This document shows, piece by piece, positions 1 to 12,302 of a DNA stretch of 64,000 bases. Positions within the stretch are counted from its first letter, which is position 1, and every line of letters begins with the position of its first letter. Source of the DNA: Terebella lapidaria (lineage: Eukaryota > Annelida > Polychaeta > Terebellida > Terebellidae); the NCBI GenBank assembly GCA_949152475.1, contig CASCJZ010000009.1, forward strand, positions 662,001 to 726,000. The letters run 5' to 3'. Position numbers and translations under genes: made by a program. The notes under the pieces were generated by a model. The model did no database searches and had not been told where the DNA came from. It saw only the letters and a program-made list of their open reading frames with translations.

Positions 1-1276
1 GCATATTCCTGTTGTTTCTCAAGGTCAAAGGTCAAGAATTACCGCCAAGGTCATTGAAAAACCAAAAAATTAAAAATCGTCATAACTCCACTTTCATTCC
101 ACCTGCACTTCCAAAATTGTCCACCTATTTTACTATGGCCAATTCTGCATATTTTGATGTATGTCCGACAGTGATTGAATCAAAATTGACGAATCAAACT
201 CCAGGTGAAATACATGGGGGTCAGGAATTTCGGATCCAAAGTTTAACACATTGCTGTGCAGTCAATTCTTGTGTGATTTTGACGAGATTCTCACAGAATA
301 TGTGCACAAAACATCCGCATAAACCTGTTGATTTGGAACATCATAGCTCTAAAACTGTTGTCATGGTAACGGAAAAATCGTTACTTGACAAATCACATGA
401 AAACCGTGATAGCATTGCTATACGAAATACACCACCTCACATTGCCTGCGACATAGAGCTTAGGACTTTAAATCCACAGACCCGTGTTCGAGTCTCTCTT
501 GAAACTATTTTTTTTTATCGCTTGCTTACACGATCAAGTATTTAATTCCAAATAACAAAACAACGCATTCATAATGTAGGTATTCAGCAAATAAATGTAC
601 CAGGAGTAATTTTCATAGTTTTCATGTCATCATACTTAACTATTTGTCGCTAAAAATATCACTTAACAGTGTTTCATTGGTTCCATCATGATCGTGTCTT
701 TTATGCATCATAGCGCATCCGTGTTAGCTCCATTCTATCAATAATACATACATCATTATATCGTTCCATCTCGGTTGCGTAGTAATACAGTATATCATAA
801 AAGTATCCAAATGCAGATCTCAAACAACATTTCTTTTGTTTTCTGACTCAGAGGTGTACAAGTGATATAACGAAGCCTAAAACTCTTGTCTCAATACAAT
901 CTGTGGCAAGCGACAGGCTCTTTTATATCAGAACTATCCTGGGTGACGAAACGGCGTAGAGATCAGCCCCATTCCCGGTTTTTAGCACTAATTTGCCGTA
1001 AAGGACCTGTTACAATACAACACAACTTGATGCTGTCAGCCCCGTTGGTGCAGTGCATAGAGCTCAGGACTTTGAATCCACAGACCCGGGTTCAACTCTC
1101 TCTCAAAACTTTTTTTTTCTCTCTAACTTACAGGATCATGTCTTTTATAGCATAACTGCACAATTTAATACATGTACAACTTACTTAACAGCAACTAGAA
1201 AAAACTATTCAAGTCTCTCTCAAAACGTTTTTTAGCTGGTTTATTATAGACTTCTTTTCAAGTTCATTACTTTATT
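1..1276. repeat. Partial L-type unit (right part)
   Basis: The window opens inside a 317-bp subrepeat; a DR1-like motif is at 22-34. A tRNA-like module near 450-500 has lost its A box through a 13-bp deletion relative to the copy at 27831, but keeps a perfect B box, GTTCGAGTC (486-494). A second tRNA-like module follows at 1046-1098 (A box TGGTGCAGTGC, B box GTTCAACTC). The first 830 bp or so are a close copy of 27381-28205. Confidence 0.85.
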
Positions 1277-3281
1277 TTGCCAAGTCCTAGCTCTTTGAGC
1301 GATTGCTTCATTTGTTTGTTTGTTTGTTTGTATGTTTGTCTGTCCGTCAGTTTGCACGATAGCGGGCGCAATTCTTGTCGGATTTTCATGAAATTTTGAC
1401 ACGACATGTGCAAGGATCTTCCACATAAGCCTTTCGTTTCTGAAGGTCAAAGGTCAAAAATTGACGTCAAGGTCGTTCAAAAACCAAAAAATTAAAAATC
1501 GTAGTAACTCCAGTTGTATTTTATCTGGAGGTTCGAGATTTATAGCATCGATTACTATGGCCAATTCTGCATCTTTGGATGTATGGCCGATAGCTGTTGA
1601 GTGAAAATTGACGATTTTGACTCCAGGTTAAATAGACGAGGGTCAGGAGTTTCTGGATCAAAAGTTTCATGCATTGCTGTGCAGTCAATTCTTGTCGGAT
1701 TCTTATGAAATTTGCACAGCACATGCACACCAGATGTCGGCATATCCCTGTCGTTTCTCAAGGTCAAAGGTCAAGAATTAACGACAAGGTCGTTGAAAAA
1801 CCAAAAAATTAAAGAAGGTCATAACTCCACTTTCATTCCACCTGCACTTGTAAAGGTGTCCACGTCTTTTATTATGGCCAATTCTGCATCTTTTGATGTA
1901 TGACCGACAGTGGTTGAATCAAAATTGACGATTTAAACTCAAGGTGAAATACATGGGGGTCAGGAATTTCGGATCCAAAGTTTAACACATTGCTGTGCAG
2001 TCGATTCTTGTGTGATTTTGACGAAATTCTCACATAATATGTGCACGGAATGTCCGCATAACCCTTTTGATTTGGAACATCATAGCTCTGAAACTGTTGT
2101 CACGGCAACAGAAAATCGTTACTGAAAAGCATTACATGAAAACGATAATAGCATTGCTATATGAAACACTCCGCTTCCCATTGCCAGCCACGTTAGTGCT
2201 GAGCGTAGAGTGTAGGACTTTGAATCCACAAACCCGGGTTCAATACTATCTCAAAACTATTTTTTTTTCTCCATTATGAGATCATGTATTGAATTCCAAA
2301 CAAGGAAACAAACATTCGTAGTGTACAAAATCAGCAAATATATATAGCAGCAGTAATCTTCGTCATTTCTATGTCATCACACTCAATTATTTCTTGGTAT
2401 ATATTTTTCCAAGTCATTTACAGTGTCTCATTGGTTCCATTATGATCATGTGTTTCATGCATCATAGCGCATCTGTGTTATCTCCTGAATATACAAAACT
2501 CGGTTGCGTAGTAATACAGTATATCATATATGTATCCAAATGCAGATCTCAAACAACATTTTGGTGGTTTTCTGACTCAGTGATGTACTAGTGATATAAC
2601 AAAGCCTAAAACTCTACTCTTAATACAGTCTGTGTCAAACGACAAGCCACTTTATATCAGAACTATTGGGGGTGATCAACCGGCGGAGGAAACCGGCCCC
2701 CTTCCCGGTTTTTAGCAGTAATTTGCCTTGAAGGACCTGTTACCATACATACACCATTTCAAGCTGTCGGTCATGTTGGTCTGGGCATAGAGCGTAAGAC
2801 TTTGAATCCACAGACCCGGGTTCAATACTATCTTAAAACTATTTTTTTTTCTCCATTAAAAGACCATGTATTCAATTCCAAACAACGAAACAACACATTC
2901 GTAGTGTACAAAATCAGCAAATAAATGTAGCACGAGTAATCTTTATCGTTATTATGTCATCATACTTAATTATTTCTCACTATGAATTCCTTAAAGTCAT
3001 TTAACAGTGTCTCATTGGTTCCATTATGATCGTGTCCTTCATGCATCATAATGCATCTGTGTTAAGTCCATTCTCGCATGATTTGTATTCACCGAGTGTC
3101 TCTATTCGTTTTGTTCACTTGTTGTCATTGTAATTTTTCATCTGTAACTTACAAGATCATGATCATGCTTTCAATTCTGAAGAATGTAGCAGCACAATTT
3201 AATATTATTACAGTATTATGATGCAAGGGTTTATAGACCAAAGCTGGTTTATAGACTTCTCTTCAAGTTCATAACTTTATT
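1277..3281. repeat. L-type unit, extended (2,005 bp), palindrome deleted
   Basis: The anchor runs straight into (GTTT)n without the 26-bp palindrome. Two 317-bp subrepeats follow, with DR1-like motifs at 1444-1456 and 1761-1773 and a CRE-like TGACGTCA at 1462-1469. An extra segment with a second tRNA-like module (about 2,775-2,825) makes the unit about 530 bp longer than a standard L. Confidence 0.88.
1444..1469 (+). promoter_or_regulatory. DR1-like plus CRE-like motif pair in L subrepeats
   Basis: AGGTCAAAGGTCA (1444-1456) is a perfect direct repeat with 1-bp spacing, the DR1 site of RXR/HNF4/COUP-TF-type nuclear receptors. TGACGTCA (1462-1469) is the palindromic CREB/ATF site. The pair recurs in other L units, for example 13996-14021; DR1-like copies alone occur at 22, 1761 and 14314. 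Motif matches only; function is not shown. Confidence 0.4.
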
Positions 3282-3574
3282 TTGCCAAGTCCTAGCTCTT
3301 TGAGCGATTGCTTCAGTTGTATGTTGCTCAGCAATCAAATATGTGTTCTGTCCGTCTGTTCACACGATAGCGGGCGCAATCCTTGTCGGAATGACATGAA
3401 ATTTTCAAAGAAGATGCGCATAAGACTCCTGCACAAGCCTATTGATTTTGAAGGTCATAGCTTAAAAACTGTTGTCTTGGCGACTGAAAAACCGTTACAT
3501 AACTATAACTATGGAGGCTGGAAAACCATAAAGTAACTGTTACATGGAATACACTTCTTCACACTGTCGGCAAC

Positions 3575-3653
3575 GTTGGTGCAGTGGATAGAGCGTAAGA
3601 CTTTGAATCCAAAGACCCGTGTTCAACCCTCCCTCAAAACTCTAATCTCTTTT
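3575..3653 (+). repeat. tRNA-Gln-like module with complete Pol III promoter (first module of S units)
   Basis: The A box TGGTGCAGTGG (3577-3587) matches TRGYNNARNGG. The B box GTTCAACCC (3621-3629) matches GWTCRANNC and lies 44 bp downstream, the normal tRNA spacing. Between them, GACTTTGAATCC equals the anticodon arm of tRNA-Gln(UUG) as I remember it. A TTTT terminator follows at 3650-3653, so a Pol III transcript of roughly 90 nt is possible. The T stem does not pair well, so it is a degenerate tRNA or SINE head, not a working tRNA. Equivalent modules start 295 bp after the anchor in S units at 4644, 5684, 6862, 7910, 10437, 11516, 17320, 21289, 22357, 31927, 34435, 35483, 36538, 37581, 38658, 39733, 40770, 41826, 42905, 52934, 54015, 55734, 56811, 57868 and 62166. 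At 6862 and 7910 the A box reads TGGTGCTGTGG, one base off. Confidence 0.75.
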
Positions 3654-5186
3654 ATCTCTAACTTAGTTTTTATACAGTCAGTTGCAGTGTTATTTCTAGT
3701 TTATAATGCACCTTTTACATTTGGAATAGATTGAAAACTCGCCGAGATATCAAAGTAGAAAGAGCAGTGGGGTGAATCTGATTCTCAATCCGTTTACACG
3801 CCAATAAGCTGTAGAACGATTACCCCCTGTGGACATGTCCCATTCTAAATACACACGCTCGGTTGCATAGCAATACAGTTTATCATATATGTATCCAGAT
3901 GCAGATCTCAAACAACATTTCAGTGGTTTTCTAACTCAGTGATGTACAAGTGATATAACAAAGCCTAAAACTCTAGTCTAAATACAGTCTGTGTCAAGCG
4001 ACAGGCTCCCTTATATTAAGACTGCTGGGGGTCACGAACCGGCCTCATTCCCGGTTTTTAGCAGTACATACAATAAATACACCACTTCACGCTGGTGGCC
4101 ACCTTGGTGCTGTGCATAGAGCTCAGGACTCTGAATCCACAGACCCCGGGTTCAACTCTCTCTCAAAACTTGTTTTTTCTCTCTAACTTACAGGATCATG
4201 TCTTTTATAGCATAACTGCACAATTTAATACATGTACGACTTACTTGACAGCAAACAGATAATTCAACAAAAAAAAACTATTCAAGTCTCTCTCAAAGCG
4301 ATTTTTAGCTGTTTTTTATAGACTTCTTTTCCAGTTCATTACTTTATTTTGCCAAGTCCTAGCTCTCTGAGCGATTGCTTCAGTTGTATGTTGCTCAGCG
4401 ATCAAATATGTGTTCTGTCCGTCTGTTCGCACGACAGCGGGCGCAATCCTTGTCGGAATGACATGAAATTTTCAAAGAAGATGCGCATAAGACTCCTGCA
4501 CAAGCCTATTGATTTTGAAGGTCATGGCTTAAAAACTGTTGTCTTGGCGACTGAAAAACCATTACATAACTATAACTATGGAGGCTGGAAAACCATAAAT
4601 TAACTGTTACATGAAATACACTACTTCACACTGTCGGCAACGTTGGTGCAGTGGATAGAGAGTAAGACTTTGAATCCAAAGACCCGTGTTCAACCCTCCC
4701 TCAAAACTCTAATCTCTTTTATCTCTAACTTACTTTTTATACAGTCAGTTGCAGTGTTATTTCTAGTTTATAATGCACCTTTTCTACATTTGGAATAAAT
4801 TGGAAACTCGCCGAGATATCAAAGTAGAAAGAGCAGTGGGGTGAATCTGATTCTCAATCCGTTCACACGCCAATAAGCTGTAGAAATGATTACCCCATGT
4901 GGACATGTCCCGTCCTAAATACACACGCTCGGTTGCATAGCAATACAGTATATCATATATGTATCCAGATGCAGATCTCAAACAACATTTCAGTGGTTTT
5001 CTAACTCAGTGATGTACAAGTGATATAACAAAGCCTAAAACTCTAGTCTAAATACAGTCTGTGTCAAGCCACAGGCTCCCTTATATTAGGACTGCTGGGG
5101 GTGACGAACCGGCAAAGGAACCGGCCCCATTTCCGGTTTTTAGCAGTACATACAATAAATACGCCACTTCCTTCTGTCGGCCACGT

Positions 5187-5256
5187 TGGTGCTGTGCATA
5201 GAGCTCAGGACTTTGAATCCACAGACCCGGGTTCAAATCTCTCTTGAAATTATTTT
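5187..5256 (+). repeat. tRNA-Gln-like module, second module of S units
   Basis: TGGTGCTGTGC (imperfect A box), then CAGGACTTTGAATCC (anticodon arm with TTG) and B box GTTCAAATC (5231-5239), then TTTT at 5253-5256. The stretch GTTCAAATCTC equals the T arm of tRNA-Gln as I recall it. This second class occurs once in nearly every S unit, with two alternative downstream flanks (CAAATCTCTCTTGAAATT or CAACTCTCTCTCAAAACT). Confidence 0.7.
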
Positions 5257-8200
5257 ATTTTTATTTTCAACTTACACAATCATGATCATGAATTTCGTTC
5301 TAAACAACATAACAACACAATTTAATAACTGTATCAATCTAGTGTAAAAGCTAGTGTATAGACTTCTTTTCCAGTTCATTACTTTATTTTGCCAAGTCCT
5401 AGCTCTCTGAGCGATTGCTTCAGTTGTATGTTGCTCAGCGATCAAATATGTGTTCTGTCCGTCTGTTCGCACGATAGCGGGCGCAATCCTTGTCGGAATG
5501 ACATGAAATTTACAAAGAAGATGCGCATAAGACTCCTGCACAAGCCTATTGATTTTGAAGGTCATAGCTTAAAAACTGTTGTCTTGGCGACTGAAAAACC
5601 GTTACATAACTATAACTATGGAGGCTGGAAAACCATAAAGTAACTGTTACATGGAATACACTTCTTCACACTGGCGGCAACGTTGGTGCAGTGGATAGAG
5701 CGTAAGACTTTGAATCCAAAGACCCGTGTTCAACCCTCCCTCAAAACTCTAATCTCTTTTATCTCTAACTTAGTTTTTATACAGTCAGTTGCAGTGTTAT
5801 TTCTAGTTTATAATGCACCTTTTACATTTGGAATAGATTGAAAACTCGCCGAGATATCAAAGTAGAAAGAGCAGTGTTATTTTTTTATGCACCAGGAGTT
5901 ATTTTCATAGTTTTCATGTCATACTTAACTATTTGTCGCTATAAATATCACTTAACAGTGTCTCATTGGTTCCATTATGATCGTGTCTTTTATGCGTCAT
6001 AGCGCATCCGTGTTAGCTCCATTCTATCAATAGTACATACATCATTATATCGTTCCATCTCGGTTGCGTAGTAATACAGTATATCATAAAAGTATCCAAA
6101 CGCAGATCTCAAACAACATTTCTTTTGTTTTCTGACTCAGAGGTGTACAAGTGATATAACGAAGCCTAAAACTCTTGTCTAAATACAATCTGTGGCAAGC
6201 GACAGGCTCTTTTATATCAGAACTATCCTGGGTGACGAAACGGCGTAGAGATCAGCCCCATTCCCGGTTTTTAGCAGTAATTTGCCTTCAAGGACCTGTT
6301 ACCATACATACACCACTTCATGCTGTCAGCCACGTTGGTGCTGTGCGTAGAGCTCAGGACTTTGAATCCACAGACCCGGGTTCAACTCTCTCTCAAAACT
6401 TGTTTTTTCTCTCTAACTTACAAGATCATGTCTTTTATAGCATAACTGCACAATTTAATACATGTACAACTTACTTAACAGCAACTAGAAAAAACTATTC
6501 AAGTCTCTCTCAAAACGTTTTTTAGCTGGTTTATTATAGACTTCTTTTCAAGTTCATTACTTTATTTTGCCAAGTCCTAGCTCTTTGAGCGATTGCTTCA
6601 GTTGTATGTTGCTCAGCGATCAAATATGTGTTATGGCCGTCTGTTCGCACGATAGCGGGCGCAATCCTTGTCGGAATGACATGAAATTTTCAAAGAAGAT
6701 GCGCATAAGACTCCTGCACAAGCCTATTGATTTTGAAGGTCATAGCTTAAAAACTGTTGTCTTGGCGACTGAAAAACCGTTACATAACTATAACTATGGA
6801 GGCTGGAAAACCATAAAGTAACTGTTACATGGAATACACTTCTTCACACTGTCGGCGACGTTGGTGCTGTGGATAGAGCGTAAGACTTTGAATCCAAAGA
6901 CCCGTGTTCAATCCTCCCTCAAAACTCTAATCTCTTTTATCTCTAACTTAGTTTTTATACAGTCAGTTGCAGTGTTATTTCTAGTTTATAATGCACCTTT
7001 TACATTTGGAATAGATTGAAAACTCGCCGAGATATCAAAGTAGAAACAGCAGTGGGGTGAATCTGATTCTCAATCCGTTCACACGCCAATAAGCTGTAGA
7101 AACGATTACCCCCTGTGGACATGTCCCGTCCTAAATACACACGCTCGGTTGCATAGCAATACAGTATATCATATATGTATCCAGATGCAGATCTCAAACA
7201 ACATTTCAGTGGTTTTCTAACTCAGTGATGTACAAGTGATATAACAAAGCCTAAAACTCTAGTCTAAATACAGTCTGTGTCAAGCCACAGGCTCCCTTAT
7301 ATTAGGACTGCTGGATCTGACGAACCGGCAAAGGAACCATCCCCATTCCCGGTTTTTAGCAGTAATTTGCCATAGAGGAACTGTCACAATACAACACAAC
7401 TTGAAGCTGTCGGCCACTTTGGTGCTGTGCGTAGAGCTCAGGACTTTGAATCCACAGACCCGGGTTCAAATCTGTCTTGAAATTAGTTTATTTTTATTTT
7501 CAACTTACACAATCATGATCATGAATTTCGTTCTAAACAACATAACAACACAAACTGTATTAAGCTAGTGTAAAAGGTAGTGTATAGACTTCTTTTCCAG
7601 TTCATTACTTTATTTTGCCAAGTCCTAGCTCTCTGAGCGATTGCTTCAGTTGTATGTTGCTCAGCGATCAAATATGTGTTATGGCCGTCTGTTCGCACGA
7701 TAGCGGGCGCAATCCTTGTCGGAATGACATGAAATTTTCAAAGAAGATGCGCATAAGACTCCTGCACAAGCCTATTGATTTTGAAGGTCATAGCTTAAAA
7801 ACTGTTGTCTTGGCGACTGAAAAACCGTTACATAACTATAACTATGGAGGCTGGAAAACCATAAAGTAACTGTTACATGGAATACACTTCTTCACACTGT
7901 CGGCGACGTTGGTGCTGTGGATAGAGCGTAAGACTTTGAATCCAAAGACCCGTGTTCAATCCTCCCTCAAAACTCTAATCTCTTTTATCTCTAACTTAGT
8001 TTTTATACAGTCAGTTGCAGTGTTATTTCTAGTTTATAATGCACCTTTTACATTTGGAATAGATTGAAAACTCGCCGAGATATCAAAGTAGAAACAGCAG
8101 TGGGGTGAATCTGATTCTCAATCCGTTCACACGCCAATAAGCTGTAGAAACGATTACCCCCTGTGGACATGTCCCGTCCTAAATACACACGCTCGGTTGC

Positions 8201-8662
8201 ATAGCAATACAGTATATCATATATGTATCCAGATGCAGATCTCAAACAACATTTCAGTGGTTTTCTAACTCAGTGATGTACAAGTGATATAACAAAGCCT
8301 AAAACTCTAGTCTAAATACAGTCTGTGTCAAGCCACAGGCTCCCTTATATTAGGACTGCTGGATCTGACGAACCGGCAAAGGAACCATCCCCATTCCCGG
8401 TTTTTAGCAGTAATTTGCCATAGAGGAACTGTCACAATACAACACAACTTGAAGCTGTCGGCCACTTTGGTGCTGTGCGTAGAGCTCAGGACTTTGAATC
8501 CACAGACCCGGGTTCAAATCTGTCTTGAAATTAGTTTATTTTTATTTTCAACTTACACAATCATGATCATGAATTTCGTTCTAAACAACATAACAACACA
8601 AACTGTATTAAGCTAGTGTAAAAGGTAGTGTATAGACTTCTTTTCCAGTTCATTACTTTATT

Positions 8663-10141
8663 TTGCCAAGTCCTAGCTCTCTGAGCGATTGCTTCATTAC
8701 TTGGCAAAATAAATTTTGCCAAGTATGTTGGTCAGTCATCTTGTTTGTTTGTTTGTTTGTTTGTTTGTTTGTATGTTTGTCTGTCCGTCAGTTTGCACGA
8801 TAACGGGCGCAATTCTTGTCGGATTTTCATGAAATTTTGACACAACATGTGCAAGGATCTTCCACATAAGCCTTTTGTTTCTGAAGGTCAAAGGTCAAAA
8901 ATTGACGTCAAGGTCGTTCAAAAACCAAAAAATTAAAAATCGTAATAACTCCAGTTATATTTTATCTGGAGTTTCGAGATTTCTAGCATCGATTACTATG
9001 GCCATTTCGGCATCTTTTGATGTATGGCCGACAGCTGTTGAGTGAAAATTGACGATTTTGACTCCAGGTTAAAAAGACGGGGGTCAGGAGTTTCTGGATC
9101 AAAAGTTTCATGCATTGCTGTGCAGTCAATTCTTGTCGGATTCTTATGAAATTTTCACAGCATATGCACACCAGATGTCGGCATATTCCTGTTGTTTCTC
9201 AAGGTCAAAAGTCAAGAATTAACGCCAAGGTCATTGAAAAACAAAAAAAATAAAAATGGCCATAACTCCACTTTCATTCCACCTGCACTTCCAAAAGTGT
9301 TAACGTCTTTTATTATGGTCAATTCTGCATTATTTGGTGTATGACCGACAGCAGTTGAATCAAAATTGACGATTTAAACTCCAGGTGAAATACATGGGGG
9401 TCAGGAAGTTCGGATCCAAAGTTTAACACATTGCTGTGCAGTCGATTCTTGTGTGATTTTGACGAAATTCTCACATAATATGTGCACGGAATGTCCGCAT
9501 AACCCTTTTGATTTGGAACATCATAGCTCTGAAACTGTTGTCACGGCAACAGAAAATCGTTACTGAAAAGCATTACATGAAAACGATAATAGCATTGCTA
9601 TATGAAACACTCCGCTTCACATCGCCAGCCACGTTAGTGCTGAGCGTAGAGCATAGGACTTTGAATCCACAGACCCGGGTTCAATACTATCTCAAAACTA
9701 TTTTTTTTTCTCCATTAAAAGATCATGTATTCAATTCCAAACAACGAAACAACACATTCGTAGTGTACAAAATCAGCAAATAAATGTAGCACGAGTAATC
9801 TTTATCGTTATTATGTCATCATACTTAATTATTTCTCACTATGAATTCCTTAAAGTCATTTAACATGTGTCTCATTGGTTCCATTATGATCGTGTCCTTC
9901 ATGCATCATAATGCATCTGTGTTAAGTCCATTCTGGCATGATTTGTATTCACCGAGTGTCTCTATTCGTTTTGTTCACTTGTTGTCATTGTAATTTTTCA
10001 TCTGTAACTTACAAGATCATGATCATGCTTTCAATTCTGAAGAATGTAGCAGCACAATTTAATATTATTACAGTATTATGATGCAAGGGTTTATAGACCA
10101 AAGCTGGATTATAGACTTCTCTTCAAGTTCATTACTTTATT
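8663..10141. repeat. L-type unit (1,479 bp)
   Basis: Standard layout with the palindrome at 8699-8724, a long (GTTT)n tract, a CRE-like TGACGTCA at 8903-8910, two 317-bp subrepeats, one tRNA-like module (B box GTTCAATAC) and the L tail containing ATGCATCATAATGCATCTG. Confidence 0.93.
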
Positions 10142-12302
10142 TTGCCAAGTCCTAGCTCTTTGAGCGATTGCTTCAGTTGTATGTTGCTCAGCGATCAAAT
10201 ATGTGTTCTGTCTGTCTGTTCGCACGACAGCGGGCGCAATCCTTGTCGGAATGACATGAAATTTTCAAAGAAGATGCGCATAAGACTCCTGCACAAGCCT
10301 ATTGATTTTGAAGGTCATAGCTTAAAAACTGTTGTCTTGGCGACTGAAAAACCGTTACATAACTATAACTATGGAGGCTGGAAAACTGTAAAGTAACTGT
10401 TACATGGAATACACTTCTTCACACTGTCGGCAACGTTGGTGCAGTGGATAGAGCGTAAGACTTTCAATCCAAAGACCCGTGTTCAACCCTCCCTCAAAAC
10501 TCTAATCTCTTTTATCTCTAACTTAGTTTTTATACAGTCAGTTGCAGTGTTATTTTTAGTTTATAATGCACCTTTTACATTTGGAATAAATTAAAAACTC
10601 GCCGAGATATCAAAGTAGAAAGAGCAGTGGGGGTGAATCTGATTCTCAATCCGTTCACACGCCAATAAGCTGTAGAAACGATTACCCTCTGTGGACATGT
10701 CCCGTCCTAAATACACACGCTCGGTTGCTTAGCAATACAGTATATCATATATGTATCCAGCTGCAGATCTCAAACAACATTTCAGTGGTTTTCTAACTCA
10801 GTGATGTACAAGTGATATAACAAAGCCTAAAACTCTAGTCTAAATACAGTCTGTGTCAAGCGACAGGCTCCCTTATATTAGGACTGCTGGAGGTGACGAA
10901 CCGGCAAAGGAACCGGCCCCATTCCCGGTTTTTAGCTATACATACAATAAATACACCACTTCACACTGTCGGCAACTTTGGTGCTGTGCATAGAGCTCAG
11001 GATTTTGAATCCACAGACCCGGGTTCAACTCTCTCTCAAAATTTTTTTTTTCTCTCTAACTTACAGGATCATGTCTTTTATAGCATAACTGCGCAATTTA
11101 ATACATGTACAACTTACTTAACAGCAACTATATAATTAAAAAAAGGAACTATTCAAGTCTCTCTCAAAACGTTTTTTAGCTGCATTATTATAGACTTCTT
11201 TTCAAGTTCATTACTTCATTTTGCCAAGTCCTAGCTCTTTGAGCGATTGCTTCAGTTGTATGTTGCTCAGCGATCAAATATGTGTTATGGCCGTCTGTTC
11301 GCACGATAGCGGGCGCAATCCTTGTCGGAATGACATGAAATTTTCAAAGAAGATGCGCATAAGACTCCTGCACAAGCCTATTGATTTTGAAGGTCATAGC
11401 TTGAAAACTGTTGTCTTGGCGACTGAAAAACCGTTACATAACTATAACTATGGAGGCTGGAAAACCATAAAGTAACTGTTACATGGAATACACTTCTTCA
11501 CAATGTCGGCAACGTTGGTGCAGTGGATAGAGCGTAAGACTTTGAATCCAAAGACCCGTGTTCAACCCTCCCTCAAAACTCTAATCTCTTTTATCTCTAA
11601 CTTAGTTTTTATACAGTCAGTTGCAGTGTTATTTCTAGTTTATAATGCACCTTTTACATTTGGAATAGATTGAAAACTCGCCGAGATATCAGAGTAGAAA
11701 GAGCAGTGGGGTGAATCTGATTCTCAATCCGTTCACACGCCAATAAGCTGTAGAAACGATTACCCCCTGCATGTGGACATGTCCCGTCCTAAATACACAC
11801 GCTCGGTTGCATAGTAATACAGTACATCATATATGTATCCAAATGCGGATCTCAAACAACATTTCAGTGGTTTTCTAACTTAGTGATGTACAAGTAATAT
11901 AACAAAGCCTAAAACTCTAGTCTAAATACAGTCTGTGTCAAGCGACAGGCTCCCTTATATCAGGACTGCTGGGTGTGACGAACCGGCAGAGGAACCGGCC
12001 CCATTCCCGGTTTTTAGCAGTACATACAATAAATACGCCACTTCCTGTTGTCGTCCACGTTGGTGCTATGCATAGAGCTCAGGACTTTAAATCCACAGAC
12101 CCGGGTTCAACTCTCTCTCAAAACTTGTTTTTTCTCTCTAACTTACAGGATCATGTCTTTTATAGCATTACTGCACAATTTGATACATGTACAATTTATT
12201 TAACAGCAACTAGATAATTTAAAAAAAAAAAAACTATTCAAGTCTCTCTCAGAACGTTTTTTAGCTGGTTTATAGACTTCTTTTCAAGTTCATGACTTTA
12301 TT
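10142..12302. repeat. Two tandem S units (10142, 11221)
   Basis: Lengths 1079 and 1082 bp. Both second tRNA-like modules carry the CTCTCTCAAAACTTG-type downstream flank that goes with the longer S units. The 11221 unit shares the TTATGGCCGTCTG variant with 6567 and 7615, linking non-adjacent units. Confidence 0.93.

Larger units (their letters stand above)
3282..8662. repeat. Five tandem S units (3282, 4349, 5389, 6567, 7615)
   Basis: Unit lengths are 1067, 1040, 1178, 1048 and 1048 bp. Each has the anchor, a first tRNA-like module starting exactly 295 bp in, a middle segment with GGTTGCATAGCAATACAG, a GC-rich ACCGGC...GCCGG patch and a second tRNA-like module. The 5389 unit is a chimera that switches near 5876 to a variant segment (ATGCACCAGGAGTTATTTTC). 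Units 6567 and 7615 are almost identical over their full length and share rare variants (TTATGGCCGTCTG, GCTGGATCTGACG), so they are a very recent duplication. Confidence 0.93.

Noticed and set aside
3282-3536. Recurrent 84-aa frame in S units as a multigene family
   Set aside because: It has no ATG at the start, replacements between copies are mostly non-synonymous, and no domain or signal peptide is recognisable. Kept only as a test in the findings.
3575-3653. Functional tRNA-Gln gene
   Set aside because: The acceptor stem is not recognisable and the T stem pairs poorly; it is a tRNA-derived module at best.
7000-7197. Recurrent 65-aa minus-strand frame starting MRSASGYIYD
   Set aside because: It is present in every S unit because the units are near-identical. 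It has no recognisable domain and overlaps simple repeat sequence.
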